Shown: piece after piece, positions 43,215 through 55,840 of the stretch | Numbering within the stretch: position 1 is the first letter of the stretch | Layout: each line of letters begins with the position of its first letter | Assembly (NCBI RefSeq): GCF_003014675.1 | Contig: NZ_PYAU01000001.1 | Span: 3,286,001-3,350,000 of the forward strand | Direction: 5' to 3' | Source of the DNA: Labedella gwakjiensis | Lineage (GTDB): Bacteria; Actinomycetota; Actinomycetes; Actinomycetales; Microbacteriaceae | Length of the DNA: 64,000 nucleotides | Made by a program: the position numbers and the translations under genes | The notes under the pieces: model-generated | The model's input: only the letters and a program-made list of their open reading frames with translations | Database searches by the model: none | What the model was told of the DNA's origin: nothing

Positions 43215-43261
43215 TCCTGTCCAGGGCATCGACCGGATTGCAGGCGCGTCGGGTCGCGACA

Positions 43262-43267
43262 TAGGCT
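43262..43267 (+). promoter_or_regulatory. Putative -10 box TAGGCT of the DUF885 gene (leaderless)
   Basis: TAGGCT is followed by 7 bases and then ATG 43275. The spacing puts the predicted transcription start on the A of the ATG. Confidence 0.55.
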
Positions 43268-43274
43268 CGCGAGC

Positions 43275-44996
43275 ATGACTGAAAACGCATACACCTCCGG
43301 TCCCGAAGGAGTCGCGGCGGCGGGCGGCCAGCCCGAGCGCACCCCGACCGCGATCGACGCCGTGGCCGAGGAGTGGGTCACCACGCTCGCCGACCTCGAG
43401 CCCCGCCTCGCCGTCTGGATCGGCGGGATGCCCGACTCCGGCGGCTACGGCGATCTGTCGCCCGCCGGAGCAGAGGCTTACGCGTCCGCCGCTCGCCGGA
43501 CGATCTCCGCCTTGGACGCCCTTGCTCCGTCTGACGCCGTCGACGAGGTCACGAAGTCGGACCTCCGCGACTCCCTCGCCCTCGATATCGAGGAGCACGA
43601 GGCCGGTCTGCACCTGCGCGACGTGAACGTGATCGCCTCGCCGGCGCAGGACATCCGCGAGGTCTTCGACCTCATGCCCACGTCGACGGTCGACGACTGG
43701 GAGATCGTGTCGACCCGTCTGGGCAATGTGGCCGGCGCCATCGACGGATACATCGAATCCCTCCGCGAAGGGATCCGGCGCGGGATCGTTCCGGCGAAGC
43801 GGCAGGTGCACGAGGTCTTCGAACAGGCGAAGAAGCTCGCCGACTCGGATGGATTCTTCGCGGGTCTCGCCGCCAACGCGTCACCGGACTCCGGTCAGCT
43901 GCCCGCGTCGCTCGCGAGCGAGCTGTCCAGCACCGCGGGGGAGGCGGCGGTCGCGTACCAGGAGCTCGCCGATTTCCTCGCTCACGAACTCGAGCCCGTC
44001 GCCGGGGAGAAGGACGCCGTCGGACGTGAGCTCTACGCGATCCAGTCGCGCAAGTTCCTCGGCGCGACGATCGATCTCGACGAGACGTACGAGTGGGGCA
44101 TCGAGGAGCTCGCGCGGATGGTCGCCGAGCAGGAGTCGATCGCCCACCAGATCAAGCCGGGCGCCGGCGTGCTCGAGGCCATCGAGTTCCTCGACGGGGA
44201 TCCGAGCCGGAAGCTCCATGGCACCGATGCGTTGCGCACGTGGATGCAGGAGACGAGCGACCGGGCCGTCGACGAGCTCTCCCGCTCGCACTTCGACATC
44301 CCCGATCCGATCAAGAGCCTCGAGTGCATGATCGCACCGACCCAAGAGGGAGGCATCTACTACACCGGCCCGTCCGACGACTTCACACGTCCAGGCCGCA
44401 TGTGGTGGTCGGTTCCCGAGGGCGTCGAGGAGTTCGACACCTGGCGAGAGCTCACGACGGTCTACCACGAGGGCATCCCCGGTCACCACCTGCAGATCGG
44501 GCAGGCGGTCTACAACCGTGCGCTCCTCAACACCTGGCGTCGTCAACTCGCCGGTACCTCGGGCCACGCGGAGGGGTGGGCGCTCTACGCCGAACGTCTC
44601 ATGCAGGAGCTCGGCTACCTCGACGACCCGGCTGATCGTCTCGGCATGCTCGACGGTCAGCGCATGCGAGCCGCTCGCGTCGTCCTCGACATCGGCGTGC
44701 ACCTCGAGAAGCAGCTTCCCGACGGATCCGGCCAGTGGACGGCCGACTACGCATTCGATTTCATGGGTCGCAACGTCAACATGAACGCCGGCTTCGTGAA
44801 GTTCGAGGTCAACCGGTACCTCGGGTGGCCGGGACAGGCGCCCTCGTACAAGGTGGGTCAGCGAATCTGGGAGCAGATCCGCGACGAATCGAAGGAGCGC
44901 GAGGGCGACTCCTTCGACATGAAGACGTTCCACAAGCGGGCGCTCGACCTCGGGGGTGTCGGGCTCGACACCCTCCGCCGCACGCTCCTCGGCTGA
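43275..44996 (+). CDS. DUF885 family metallopeptidase-like protein
   Basis: The 573-residue protein belongs to the DUF885 family, helical proteins related to zinc carboxypeptidases. The zinc-type motif HEGIPGHH begins at His398 and is followed by SGHAEGWALYAERLM about 35 residues later, the expected third-ligand region. Near the end RYLGWPGQAPSYKVGQ is a further family block. No signal peptide is seen, so it is probably cytosolic. The substrate is unknown. It stands alone between polA and rpsA with its own promoter and terminator. Confidence 0.9.
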   Translation: MTENAYTSGPEGVAAAGGQPERTPTAIDAVAEEWVTTLADLEPRLAVWIGGMPDSGGYGDLSPAGAEAYASAARRTISALDALAPSDAVDEVTKSDLRDSLALDIEEHEAGLHLRDVNVIASPAQDIREVFDLMPTSTVDDWEIVSTRLGNVAGAIDGYIESLREGIRRGIVPAKRQVHEVFEQAKKLADSDGFFAGLAANASPDSGQLPASLASELSSTAGEAAVAYQELADFLAHELEPVAGEKDAVGRELYAIQSRKFLGATIDLDETYEWGIEELARMVAEQESIAHQIKPGAGVLEAIEFLDGDPSRKLHGTDALRTWMQETSDRAVDELSRSHFDIPDPIKSLECMIAPTQEGGIYYTGPSDDFTRPGRMWWSVPEGVEEFDTWRELTTVYHEGIPGHHLQIGQAVYNRALLNTWRRQLAGTSGHAEGWALYAERLMQELGYLDDPADRLGMLDGQRMRAARVVLDIGVHLEKQLPDGSGQWTADYAFDFMGRNVNMNAGFVKFEVNRYLGWPGQAPSYKVGQRIWEQIRDESKEREGDSFDMKTFHKRALDLGGVGLDTLRRTLLG

Positions 44997-45014
44997 GAGG
45001 CGGGCTGTTCACGC

Positions 45015-45057
45015 GATGGGACGTCGATCACGGTCGGCGTCCCATCCGTCTCTTCTT
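45015..45057 (+). terminator. Hairpin with pyrimidine tail after the DUF885 gene
   Basis: GATGGGACG (45015-45023) pairs perfectly with CGTCCCATC (45038-45046) around 14 bases, then CGTCTCTTCTT follows. This is the most U-rich tail among the terminators in the window apart from that after sodA. Confidence 0.7.
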
Positions 45058-45093
45058 GGCAGACGACGCTTGGTCAGTGCCCCATGGAGTGTC

Positions 45094-45099
45094 TATGAT
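45094..45099 (+). promoter_or_regulatory. Putative rpsA promoter, -10 TATGAT
   Basis: TATGAT at 45094-45099 is preceded 18 bases earlier by TTGGTC (45070-45075), a usable -35. Transcription would start near 45106, giving an rpsA leader of about 95 bases. S1 genes are often autoregulated through such leaders, but no fold is claimed. Confidence 0.55.
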
Positions 45100-45201
45100 G
45101 GAATGTCGCACTCGCGACGTCCTATCCGCCTGCCCGGCGCGAAACACATCACCACCATCCGTGCCAGGCCTGATATCCGTCCATACTGGAGCACCCACTA
45201 C

Positions 45202-46650
45202 ATGACAACCGCAACGACCGAAAAGGCAACCAAGCAGGTCGCTATCAACGACATCGGCTCTGCTGAAGACTTCCTTGCCGCGGTCGAGAAGACTCTGAAG
45301 TTCTTCAACGACGGTGACCTCATCGAAGGCACCGTAGTGAAGATCGACCGCGACGAGGTCCTCCTCGACGTGGGATACAAGACCGAGGGTGTCATCCCCT
45401 CGCGTGAACTTTCGATCAAGCACGACGTCGACCCCTCAGAGGTCGTCAAGGTCGGCGACAGCGTCGAAGCCCTCGTCCTCCAGAAGGAGGACAAGGAAGG
45501 TCGCCTGATCCTCTCCAAGAAGCGCGCTCAGTATGAGCGTGCATGGGGAGACGTCGAGAAGATCAAGGACGCCGACGGCGTCGTCACCGGATCCGTCATC
45601 GAGGTCGTCAAGGGCGGTCTCATCGTCGACATCGGACTCCGTGGCTTCCTTCCGGCCTCGCTCATCGAGCTCCGCCGCGTTCGCGACCTCACGCCGTACC
45701 TCGGCCAGGAGATCGAGGCGAAGATCCTCGAGCTCGACAAGAACCGCAACAACGTGGTGCTGTCGCGCCGTGCGCTGCTCGAGCAGACGCAGTCCGAGAG
45801 CCGCACGACCTTCCTCAACAACCTCCAGAAGGGACAGGTCCGTAAGGGCGTCGTCTCCTCGATCGTCAACTTCGGTGCCTTCGTGGACCTCGGCGGCGTC
45901 GACGGTCTCGTCCACGTCTCCGAGCTCAGCTGGAAGCACATCGAGCACGCGTCGGAGGTCGTCGAGGTCGGCCAGGAGGTCACCGTCGAGATCCTCGAGG
46001 TGGACCTCGATCGCGAGCGCGTGTCGCTCTCGCTCAAGGCCACCCAGGAGGACCCGTGGCAGGTCTTCGCCCGTACCCACGCGATCGGCCAGGTCGCCCC
46101 GGGCAAGGTCACGAAGCTCGTCCCGTTCGGTGCGTTCGTCCGCGTCGCGGATGGCATCGAGGGTCTCGTCCACATCTCCGAGCTCTCCGGCAAGCACGTC
46201 GAGCTCGCGGAGCAGGTCGTGTCGGTCGGCGAGGAGGTCTTCGTCAAGGTCATCGACATCGACCTCGAGCGTCGTCGCATCTCCCTCTCGCTGAAGCAGG
46301 CGAACGAGGGCGTCGACCCCGAGGGCACCGAGTTCGACCCGGCCCTCTACGGCATGCTCACCGAGTACGACGAGCAGGGGAACTACAAGTACCCCGAGGG
46401 CTTCGACTCGGAGACCAACGAGTGGAAGGAAGGCTTCGAGACCCAGCGCGAGAAGTGGGAGCAGGACTACGCTGCCGCACAGGGCCGCTGGGAAGCCCAC
46501 AAGCGTCAGGTCGCTCAGGCGGCCGCCGAGGAGTCGTCCATCGACAGCTCCGCCGGCTCGACGTTCTCGAGCGAGTCGGCCGGCGCGGGTACCCTCGCCG
46601 ACGACGAGTCGCTCGCCGCTCTTCGCGAGAAGCTCTCCAGCAACTCCTGA
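45202..46650 (+). CDS. rpsA: 30S ribosomal protein S1
   Basis: S1 binds mRNA and helps 30S initiation on structured messages. ATG 45202 gives 482 residues with four S1 repeats, opening near GDLIEGTVVKIDRDEVLLDV, GVVTGSVIEVVKGGLIVDIG, GQVRKGVVSSIVNFGAFVDL and GQVAPGKVTKLVPFGAFVRV. Repeats three and four have the classic FGAFV form. The C-terminal tail is Glu/Ser-rich. Four-domain S1 proteins are usual in Gram-positive high-GC bacteria. The upstream frame through the spacer is rejected. Given many leaderless genes here, S1 dependence of translation may vary between mRNAs. Confidence 0.97.
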   Translation: MTTATTEKATKQVAINDIGSAEDFLAAVEKTLKFFNDGDLIEGTVVKIDRDEVLLDVGYKTEGVIPSRELSIKHDVDPSEVVKVGDSVEALVLQKEDKEGRLILSKKRAQYERAWGDVEKIKDADGVVTGSVIEVVKGGLIVDIGLRGFLPASLIELRRVRDLTPYLGQEIEAKILELDKNRNNVVLSRRALLEQTQSESRTTFLNNLQKGQVRKGVVSSIVNFGAFVDLGGVDGLVHVSELSWKHIEHASEVVEVGQEVTVEILEVDLDRERVSLSLKATQEDPWQVFARTHAIGQVAPGKVTKLVPFGAFVRVADGIEGLVHISELSGKHVELAEQVVSVGEEVFVKVIDIDLERRRISLSLKQANEGVDPEGTEFDPALYGMLTEYDEQGNYKYPEGFDSETNEWKEGFETQREKWEQDYAAAQGRWEAHKRQVAQAAAEESSIDSSAGSTFSSESAGAGTLADDESLAALREKLSSNS

Positions 46651-46656
46651 GTATCA

Positions 46657-46686
46657 CCACCCGGTCGGATCCGTCCGGCCGGGTGG
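46657..46686 (+). terminator. First hairpin after rpsA
   Basis: CCACCCGG (46657-46664) pairs with CCGGGTGG (46679-46686); inside it TCGGATCCGTCCGG can fold further. It begins 7 bases after the rpsA stop. Confidence 0.6.
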
Positions 46687-46689
46687 CAC

Positions 46690-46735
46690 GAGAGGCCCGC
46701 GCGGCCCGGTCTCATCCGGGCTGCGCGGGCCTCTC
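46690..46735 (+). terminator. Second, 20-pair hairpin after rpsA
   Basis: The arm at 46690-46709 (GAGAGGCCCGCGCGGCCCGG) pairs with 46716-46735 over 20 positions with a single G-U pair and a 6-base loop. It is the longest stem in the window, in tandem with the hairpin at 46657. Read-through into the TetR gene should be low. Confidence 0.85.
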
Positions 46736-46807
46736 GCCGTCCGGCGAGCGCAGTCCTGACCTCGTCGGCGGCGTGTCGCGCCGACGGGTCGAGGGGTCCG
46801 CTGATGC

Positions 46808-46813
46808 TAGGGT
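46808..46813 (+). promoter_or_regulatory. Putative -10 box TAGGGT of the TetR gene
   Basis: TAGGGT precedes three in-frame GTG codons. The nearest (46818) is only 4 bases downstream, too close for the 6-7 base leaderless rule seen elsewhere, so a normal short leader and a later start are preferred. Confidence 0.45.
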
Positions 46814-46847
46814 AAGCGTGTACTGCTGCCCATACCCCGAGGTTTCC

Positions 46848-47543
46848 GTGCTCACCACTCGAACCAACGAGAAGGACCTGAACGTAGTGAATGTTGACCC
46901 ATTGCGACGGTTCCTCGCCCTCGACTACGCGGAGTCAGCCGACCTCCGCAACAGCCCGCAGCAGGAACGCAGCAGGCTGAGCCTCGAGACCATCCTCCGC
47001 GTATGCGGCGAGATCATCGACGAGACCGGCCACGCGGGAGTCACCACCGCTGAAGTCGCGAAGCGTGCAGAGATGGCCATCGGCACCGTCTACCGCTTCT
47101 TCCCCGATCGTGTCGCGCTCATGCTCGGCGTGTACGACTACATGACGAAGCGCTACGTCGAGATGTGCATCGAGGCGCTCTCGGCGGCGGAGCCCGCCAC
47201 GTGGCAGCAGGCCTTCGACATCCTCACGGACACCAACGTCGTCGCGCGACGCACCGTACCGGGCTACCGGGCGACGCAGTACCGCGTCCTCGCGGACGAG
47301 GAGAGCCAAGAGAAGTACAACCTGCGCACGACCTCCTACATCGACGCCGTCGTGGGTCAGCTCGCCGCGTTCGACCTTCCGACCGACGAGGCGTGGACGG
47401 CTCGCGTCGCCGTCGCGATCGAGCTCTCGCGTTCCCTTCAGCGTCTCGCGTTCGACGCGGAGGCCGATGGCGACGAGTGGTTGCTCGACGAGGCGCGCAC
47501 CGTCGCGATCACCTACCTCGAGACCCAGCTCGCGGCCCGCTGA
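46848..47543 (+). CDS. TetR family transcriptional regulator
   Basis: The protein has the TetR helix-turn-helix AEVAKRAEMAIGTVYRFF followed by FPDRVALMLGVYDYM, then an all-helical ligand domain. From GTG 46848 (GAGG 5 bases before it) it is 231 residues; GTG 46887, 10 bases after GAAGGA, would give 218 residues and starts nearer the conserved LRRFLALDYAESADL. The ligand and target genes are unknown. It lies upstream of coaE by 3 bases; a palindromic operator was not seen in its short promoter region. Confidence 0.82.
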   Translation: MLTTRTNEKDLNVVNVDPLRRFLALDYAESADLRNSPQQERSRLSLETILRVCGEIIDETGHAGVTTAEVAKRAEMAIGTVYRFFPDRVALMLGVYDYMTKRYVEMCIEALSAAEPATWQQAFDILTDTNVVARRTVPGYRATQYRVLADEESQEKYNLRTTSYIDAVVGQLAAFDLPTDEAWTARVAVAIELSRSLQRLAFDAEADGDEWLLDEARTVAITYLETQLAAR

Positions 47544-47546
47544 GTC

Positions 47547-48152
47547 ATGCGCGTCATCGCGCTCACCGGCGGCATCGCGTCGGGAAAGTCGACGATATCG
47601 TCGCGTCTGTCCCAGCTGGGCGCGTCGGTCGTCGACGCCGACCTGCTCTCTCGTGAGGCCGTCGACGCGGGGAGCCCCGGTCTCGCGGCGATCGCCGAAC
47701 GCTTCGGCTCCGACGTCATCGCCGCTGACGGCTCGCTCGATCGGGCGGCTCTCGGATCCATCGTGTTCGCCGACGAGGCCGCGCGCAACGATCTGAACGC
47801 GATCGTCCACCCGGAGGTTCGGCGTCTCGCGGCGGAACGGCTCGCGACGATCGCGCGAAACGACCCGGACGCCATCGCTGTCTACGACGTCCCGCTCCTC
47901 GTCGAGACCGGCGTCGACCACGACTTCGATCTCGTCGTCGTGGCGGACGCCGACGCGGAGATCAGGACTCAGCGACTGATCTCGCTCCGGAACCTCGATC
48001 CGGTGGAGGCGCGACGCCGTGTCGTCGCCCAGGCCAGCGACGAGGAGCGACGTCGGATCGCCGACGTCCTCATCGACACGACCGGCTCGCTCGAGGAGAC
48101 AGAGGCGCAGGTGGATTCCCTGTGGGCCGATCTCGTGGCGGGCCGTCGGTGA
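47547..48152 (+). CDS. coaE: Dephospho-CoA kinase
   Basis: It phosphorylates the ribose 3'-hydroxyl of dephospho-CoA, the last step of CoA synthesis. The 201-residue protein has P-loop GGIASGKST (8-16), the substrate motif VDADLLSREAV and DVPLLVETG. In Actinobacteria longer CoaE proteins may carry a C-terminal UPF0157 (GrpB) domain; none is present here. rpsA and coaE being near uvrB is a typical actinobacterial neighbourhood. Its end overlaps pcp (GTGA). Confidence 0.95.
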   Translation: MRVIALTGGIASGKSTISSRLSQLGASVVDADLLSREAVDAGSPGLAAIAERFGSDVIAADGSLDRAALGSIVFADEAARNDLNAIVHPEVRRLAAERLATIARNDPDAIAVYDVPLLVETGVDHDFDLVVVADADAEIRTQRLISLRNLDPVEARRRVVAQASDEERRRIADVLIDTTGSLEETEAQVDSLWADLVAGRR

Positions 48153-48760
48153 CTCGCGTCCTGGTCACCGGCTTCGAGCCGTTCGGCGGGTCGACGGTGA
48201 ACGCATCGGCAGAGGCAGTCGCCCTGCTTCCCGACAGGATCGGCGACGTCGACATCGTGCGTGCGACGCTTCCGTGCCTCTTCGATGAGGCGCCTCGTCG
48301 TCTCGCCCTCCTGATCCACGAGGTCTCGCCGGATCTCGTCGTGGCGGTGGGGGAGGCCGGTGGCCGGACGAGCGTGGACGTCGAGCGCGTGGCCGTCAAC
48401 CTCGACGACGCGCGAATCCCCGACAACGCCGGGAGACAGCCGATCGATCGCGTGATCATCGACGACGCTCCCGTCGCGTACCTGTCCGGGCTCCCGGTCA
48501 AAGCGTGCGCGGCGGCCATCGACGAGGTGGGTGTCGCGTCGGGGGTGTCCAACACGGCCGGCACGTTCGTGTGCAACCACGTCTTCTTCGCCCTCATGCA
48601 CATGCTCGAGGGTCAGCCGGAACGTCGAGGCGGCTTCGTCCACGTTCCCACCCTCGACCGTCTGTCGGCCGCGGCGTCGGCCACCGCTCTCGCGGCGGTG
48701 ATCCGCTCTGCGGCTCGAACGACGGAGGACATCCGCGTGAGCCGCGGCGCGGAGTTCTGA
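48149..48760 (+). CDS. pcp: Pyroglutamyl-peptidase I
   Basis: It removes N-terminal pyroglutamate from peptides and proteins. GTG 48149, overlapping the coaE stop, gives 203 residues starting (V)TRVLVTGFEPFGG. The cysteine peptidase family C15 triad is seen as Glu79 in VERVAVN, Cys142 in TAGTFVCNHVF and His165 in GGFVHVP. An in-frame upstream extension overlaps coaE more deeply and is less likely. Such an insertion between coaE and uvrB is not a universal order. Confidence 0.94.
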   Translation: MTRVLVTGFEPFGGSTVNASAEAVALLPDRIGDVDIVRATLPCLFDEAPRRLALLIHEVSPDLVVAVGEAGGRTSVDVERVAVNLDDARIPDNAGRQPIDRVIIDDAPVAYLSGLPVKACAAAIDEVGVASGVSNTAGTFVCNHVFFALMHMLEGQPERRGGFVHVPTLDRLSAAASATALAAVIRSAARTTEDIRVSRGAEF

Positions 48761-48795
48761 TCGCGCGACCCGGACCCGGTGTCGGTGGCGGGATT

Positions 48796-48801
48796 TAGAA
48801 T
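48796..48801 (+). promoter_or_regulatory. Putative -10 box TAGAAT of uvrB (leaderless)
   Basis: TAGAAT is followed by GAAAGC and then the ATG, exactly 6 bases. It is the best -10 match in the leaderless group. No LexA box of the GAACN4GTTC type was seen upstream. Confidence 0.6.
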
Positions 48802-48807
48802 GAAAGC

Positions 48808-50871
48808 ATGCAACCGACACGCTCCGTGAACCCGTTCGAGGTCGTCAGCGAGTACAAGCCGAGCGGCGACCAGCCCGCGGCGATCGCCGAGCTCGCGGGT
48901 CGCATCAACGCGGGCGAGACCGACGTCGTCCTGCTCGGTGCCACGGGTACGGGAAAGTCGGCCACAACGGCGTGGCTCATCGAGGCCACGCAGCGGCCCA
49001 CGCTGGTGCTCGCCCACAACAAGACCCTCGCTGCGCAGCTCGCGAACGAGTTCCGCGAGCTCATGCCCAACAACTCCGTCGAATACTTCGTCTCGTACTA
49101 CGACTACTACCAGCCGGAGGCCTACGTCCCGCAGACGGACACCTTCATCGAGAAGGACTCGTCGATCAACTCGGAGGTCGAGCGTCTCCGCCACTCCACC
49201 ACCAACTCGCTGCTCTCCCGCCGCGACGTCGTCGTCGTGTCGACGGTCTCGTGCATCTACGGACTCGGCGCGGCCGAAGAGTACTTGGATGCCATGGTGG
49301 CCCTGCACGTCGGTGACTCGGTGGGACGCGACCGCCTCATCCGCTCGTTCGTCGGGATGCAGTACAACCGCAATGACGTGGACTTCTCCCGTGGCAACTT
49401 CCGCGTCCGTGGCGACACGATCGAGATCATCCCCGTCTACGAGGAGCTCGCGATCCGCATCGAGATGTTCGGCGATGAGATCGAGGCGCTGTACGCCCTT
49501 CATCCGCTCACGGGAGATGTGGTGAAGAAGCTCGACGCCGTCTCCATCTTTCCGGCCACGCACTACGCAGCCAGCCCGGAGACGATGCAGCGGGCGATCG
49601 CAACCATCCAGGTGGAGCTCGAGGAGCGGCTGGCGGAGCTCGAGAAGCAGAACAAGCTCCTCGAGGCACAGCGGCTGCGTATGCGCACGACCTTCGACCT
49701 CGAGATGATGCAGCAGATCGGGTTCTGCTCGGGCATCGAGAACTATTCGCGGCACATCGACGGACGCGCGCCCGGCGAAGCACCGAACTGCCTCCTCGAC
49801 TACTTCCCCGACGATTTCCTCGTCGTGATCGACGAGTCTCACGTCACGGTGCCGCAGATCGGGGCCATGTTCGAGGGAGACGCCTCCCGCAAACGCACTC
49901 TCGTCGAGCACGGTTTCCGGCTTCCGAGTGCCATGGACAACAGACCGTTGAAATGGGACGAGTTCAAGAGCCGTGTGGGTCAGACGGTCTACCTCTCGGC
50001 GACCCCAGGGCGGTACGAGATGGGGATCGCCGACGGCGTGGTGGAGCAGATCATCCGACCGACGGGCCTCGTCGATCCTCAGATCGTGGTCAAGCCGTCG
50101 AAGGGCCAGATCGACGATCTGCTGGAATCGATCGTGGAGCGCGCCGAGAAGGACGAGCGCGTCCTCGTGACCACTCTCACGAAGAAGATGGCCGAGGAAC
50201 TCACCGACTTCCTCACGGAGGCTGGCGTACGCGTGCGTTACCTGCACTCGGACGTCGACACACTTCGTCGTGTGGAACTGCTCTCCGAACTCCGAGCCGG
50301 TGTATACGACGTGCTCGTCGGCATCAACCTCCTGCGTGAAGGACTCGACCTGCCGGAGGTCTCGCTCGTCGCCATCCTCGACGCGGACAAGGAGGGCTTC
50401 CTGCGCTCGTCGACCTCGCTCATCCAGACGATCGGGCGTGCGGCGCGAAACGTCTCGGGCGAGGTGCACATGTACGCCGACGTCATGACCGACTCGATGA
50501 AGCGCGCGATCGAGGAGACGGACAGGCGTCGCGACCGTCAGCTCGCATACAACGCCGAACACGGTATCGACCCCACTCCTCTGCGCAAGAAGATCGCCGA
50601 CATCACCGGCATGCTGGCTCGCGAGGGGGAGGACACCGAACGGCTTCTGGCCGGGCGGGACGGCAAGAAGAAGAGCCCAACCCCCAACCTCCGCCGGGAG
50701 GGGCTCGCAGCCGAGGGCGCGAACGATCTCGAGTCGATCATCGCCGACCTGAACGCTCAGATGCTGTCAGCGGCGGCCGAGCTCAAATTCGAGCTCGCCG
50801 GTCGCCTCCGTGACGAGGTCGCCGAGCTCAAGCGGGAACTGCGCCAGATGGAGAAGGCTGGTCATATCTGA
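48808..50871 (+). CDS. uvrB: Excinuclease ABC subunit B
   Basis: UvrB receives damaged DNA from UvrA, verifies the lesion and recruits UvrC. The 687-residue protein has P-loop GATGTGKS (44-51), the beta-hairpin [20 protein letters not shown], the DEAD-like VVIDESHVT, helicase motif VI IGRAARN and a C-terminal UVR motif [20 protein letters not shown] for UvrC. uvrA and uvrC follow as separate units. Confidence 0.98.
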   Translation: MQPTRSVNPFEVVSEYKPSGDQPAAIAELAGRINAGETDVVLLGATGTGKSATTAWLIEATQRPTLVLAHNKTLAAQLANEFRELMPNNSVEYFVSYYDYYQPEAYVPQTDTFIEKDSSINSEVERLRHSTTNSLLSRRDVVVVSTVSCIYGLGAAEEYLDAMVALHVGDSVGRDRLIRSFVGMQYNRNDVDFSRGNFRVRGDTIEIIPVYEELAIRIEMFGDEIEALYALHPLTGDVVKKLDAVSIFPATHYAASPETMQRAIATIQVELEERLAELEKQNKLLEAQRLRMRTTFDLEMMQQIGFCSGIENYSRHIDGRAPGEAPNCLLDYFPDDFLVVIDESHVTVPQIGAMFEGDASRKRTLVEHGFRLPSAMDNRPLKWDEFKSRVGQTVYLSATPGRYEMGIADGVVEQIIRPTGLVDPQIVVKPSKGQIDDLLESIVERAEKDERVLVTTLTKKMAEELTDFLTEAGVRVRYLHSDVDTLRRVELLSELRAGVYDVLVGINLLREGLDLPEVSLVAILDADKEGFLRSSTSLIQTIGRAARNVSGEVHMYADVMTDSMKRAIEETDRRRDRQLAYNAEHGIDPTPLRKKIADITGMLAREGEDTERLLAGRDGKKKSPTPNLRREGLAAEGANDLESIIADLNAQMLSAAAELKFELAGRLRDEVAELKRELRQMEKAGHI

Positions 50872-50958
50872 CCGGTCGGCGGGCAGCGGATAAACCAGCG
50901 GCTCGCGGGGCGCGGAGTCTACCGCCGCACGCCTGTTCGCGGAGGGCGAGTGCTCGGC

Positions 50959-50981
50959 GGGACCCAGTGTCAGTGGGTCCC
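50959..50981 (+). promoter_or_regulatory. Inverted repeat immediately before the uvrA -10 box
   Basis: GGGACCCA and TGGGTCCC form an 8-base perfect inverted repeat with a 7-base centre, ending 2 bases before the TAGACT box. It covers the place where a -35 would be. It could be an operator or the uvrB terminator. It does not match the LexA consensus. Confidence 0.5.
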
Positions 50982-50983
50982 CG

Positions 50984-50989
50984 TAGACT
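50984..50989 (+). promoter_or_regulatory. Putative -10 box TAGACT of uvrA (leaderless)
   Basis: TAGACT is followed by TTCGAG and then the GTG of uvrA at 50996, a 6-base gap. This matches the spacing at polA, pdtaR and uvrB. Confidence 0.6.
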
Positions 50990-50995
50990 TTCGAG

Positions 50996-53887
<2,892 letters not shown>

Positions 53888-53889
53888 GA

Positions 53890-55797
53890 ATGGCGGATCC
53901 GCGCAGCTATCGGCCGAAGGCCGGTGAGATCCCCACAGAGCCGGGTGTCTACAGGTTCACGGGGGAGGGGGGGCGCGTCCTCTACGTCGGCAAGGCGAAG
54001 AACCTCCGAGCACGGTTGTCGAACTACTTCGCTCCGTTGCACACCCTGCACGAGCGCACCCGTCGTATGGTCACATCCGCGACGGGTGTCGTCTGGACAG
54101 TGGTCGGCTCCGACATCGAAGCCCTGCAGCTCGAATACACCTGGATCAAGGAGTTCGATCCGCCGTTCAACGTCAAGTTCCGAGACGACAAGACCTACCC
54201 GTTCATGGCGATCACGCTCGGGGACGAAGCTCCGCGCGTCATGGTCACGCGGAACACGCGTATCCGTGGCGCGAAGTACTTCGGGCCCTACCCGAAGATC
54301 TGGGCAGTCCACGACACCATCGACCTGATGGTCAAGGCGTTTCCCATCCGCACGTGCTCGGACTCGAGCTACAAGCGGGCGATGCAGTCGGGACGTCCCT
54401 GTTTCCCCGGACAGATCGGACGTTGTGGCGGACCCTGTTCCGGACGCGTGACGATCGAGGAGCATCGCGCCATCGTCGATGACTTCGTGGCGTTCATGTC
54501 CGGTCACGATCGCCGTTTCGTGACGGATGCGACCAAGAAGATGAAGGCGGCGGCGGAGCGACAGGACTACGAGGCGGCTGCACGTTATCGGGACCGTCTG
54601 CTCGCTCTCGAAGCCGTGCTCGAGAAGAGCGCCGTCGTCCTCGCGGACCGCGTCGACGCCGACGTCTTCGGCTTCGAGCACGACGAGCTCTCGGCCGCTG
54701 TTCAGCAATTCATCGTGCGCGGCGGGCGCATCAGGGGCGTGCGCTCCTGGACCGTCGACAAGGAGCTCGACATGGAGACCCCTGAGCTCGTCGAGCAGAC
54801 ACTGCTGCGCGTGTACGCCGACGCCGGGCGCGAGACGATCCCGAAGGAGATCTACGTCCCGGCGCTTCCAGACGATCTCGACGAGATGGAGGCGCTGCTC
54901 GGAGAGCGGCGCGGACGCGGCAAGGTGAAGGTACAGGTCCCACGGCGGGGCGAGAAGGTCGCATTGATGGACACCGCGATCGTGAACGCGAAGCATTCGC
55001 TGCAGCTCTACAAGATGCGTCGGAGTGGCGACTTCGTTGCACGATCGAACGCTTTGGGCGACATCCGGGAGGCGCTCGACATGGACGAGGCCCCCCTCCG
55101 CATAGAGTGCTACGACGTCTCTCATCTCTCGGGGACGAACATCGTGGCGTCGATGGTCGTGTTCGAGGACGGGCTGCCCCGCAAGGACCAGTACCGACGC
55201 TTCTCGATCGCCTCGTCGACGGACGACACGGACTCGATCTACCAGGTCCTCACCCGTCGACTCGCGTACTTGAGAGGGACCCCCGACCCTGACGAGCCCG
55301 CCGAGACGCCCGATCCGCTCACGGACGGCGAGGTCGAGGCCGTCGCGAAGCCGAAGAAGTTCGCCTATCCGCCACAGCTCCTCCTCGTCGACGGTGGTGT
55401 ACCGCAGGTCACCGCGGCGCAGCGGGCGCTGGAGGAGTCGGGCGTCGAGGGCATCACCCTCGCCGGGATCGCGAAGCGACTGGAGGAGATCTGGACTCCG
55501 GACAGCGACTACCCGGTGATCCTGCCTCGCGGCAGTGAAGCCCTGTTCCTCATCCAGCGTGTGCGCGACGAGGCCCACCGGTTCGCGATCAGCTACCAAC
55601 GGCAGAGACGTCGCCGCGACATCTCCTCGGTCCTCGGTGAGATCCCCGGTCTCGGACCGTCGCGAGTCAAGCAGCTCCTCACGGCCTTCGGCTCCGTATC
55701 GAGGCTGAAATCCGCGACGCCCGATCAGATCGCCGAGGTCAAGGGCATCGGTTCACAGCTCGCCGCGGCCGTCCACGAGCGGCTGAGGAGTGACTAG
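53890..55797 (+). CDS. uvrC: Excinuclease ABC subunit C
   Basis: UvrC makes both incisions around a lesion. ATG 53890 gives 635 residues. The N-terminal GIY-YIG nuclease ([28 protein letters not shown]), the UVR motif [20 protein letters not shown], the RNase H-like nuclease ([20 protein letters not shown]) and the helix-hairpin-helix pair ([19 protein letters not shown]) are all present. The CGGPCSG cysteine region is also present. It is followed by rapZ, as in most Actinobacteria. Confidence 0.97.
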   Translation: MADPRSYRPKAGEIPTEPGVYRFTGEGGRVLYVGKAKNLRARLSNYFAPLHTLHERTRRMVTSATGVVWTVVGSDIEALQLEYTWIKEFDPPFNVKFRDDKTYPFMAITLGDEAPRVMVTRNTRIRGAKYFGPYPKIWAVHDTIDLMVKAFPIRTCSDSSYKRAMQSGRPCFPGQIGRCGGPCSGRVTIEEHRAIVDDFVAFMSGHDRRFVTDATKKMKAAAERQDYEAAARYRDRLLALEAVLEKSAVVLADRVDADVFGFEHDELSAAVQQFIVRGGRIRGVRSWTVDKELDMETPELVEQTLLRVYADAGRETIPKEIYVPALPDDLDEMEALLGERRGRGKVKVQVPRRGEKVALMDTAIVNAKHSLQLYKMRRSGDFVARSNALGDIREALDMDEAPLRIECYDVSHLSGTNIVASMVVFEDGLPRKDQYRRFSIASSTDDTDSIYQVLTRRLAYLRGTPDPDEPAETPDPLTDGEVEAVAKPKKFAYPPQLLLVDGGVPQVTAAQRALEESGVEGITLAGIAKRLEEIWTPDSDYPVILPRGSEALFLIQRVRDEAHRFAISYQRQRRRRDISSVLGEIPGLGPSRVKQLLTAFGSVSRLKSATPDQIAEVKGIGSQLAAAVHERLRSD

Positions 55798-55800
55798 GCT
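55795..55800 (+). promoter_or_regulatory. Putative -10 box TAGGCT of rapZ
   Basis: TAGGCT overlaps the uvrC stop codon (TAG at 55795). Transcription near 55807 would give a leader of about 34 bases before ATG 55841. This argues against the GTG at 55790 as start. Confidence 0.45.
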
Positions 55801-55840
55801 GGAGCACGTCCGGCGCGCGGTGGACAGGAACGAGGTGAGG

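Noticed and set aside
48761-48807. A LexA box upstream of uvrB
   Set aside because: No GAAC-N4-GTTC or near match was found; only an isolated GTTC at the end of pcp is present.
55790-55840. GTG 55790 as the rapZ start
   Set aside because: It lies inside uvrC and upstream of the predicted -10 box, and ATG 55841 has a strong Shine-Dalgarno.
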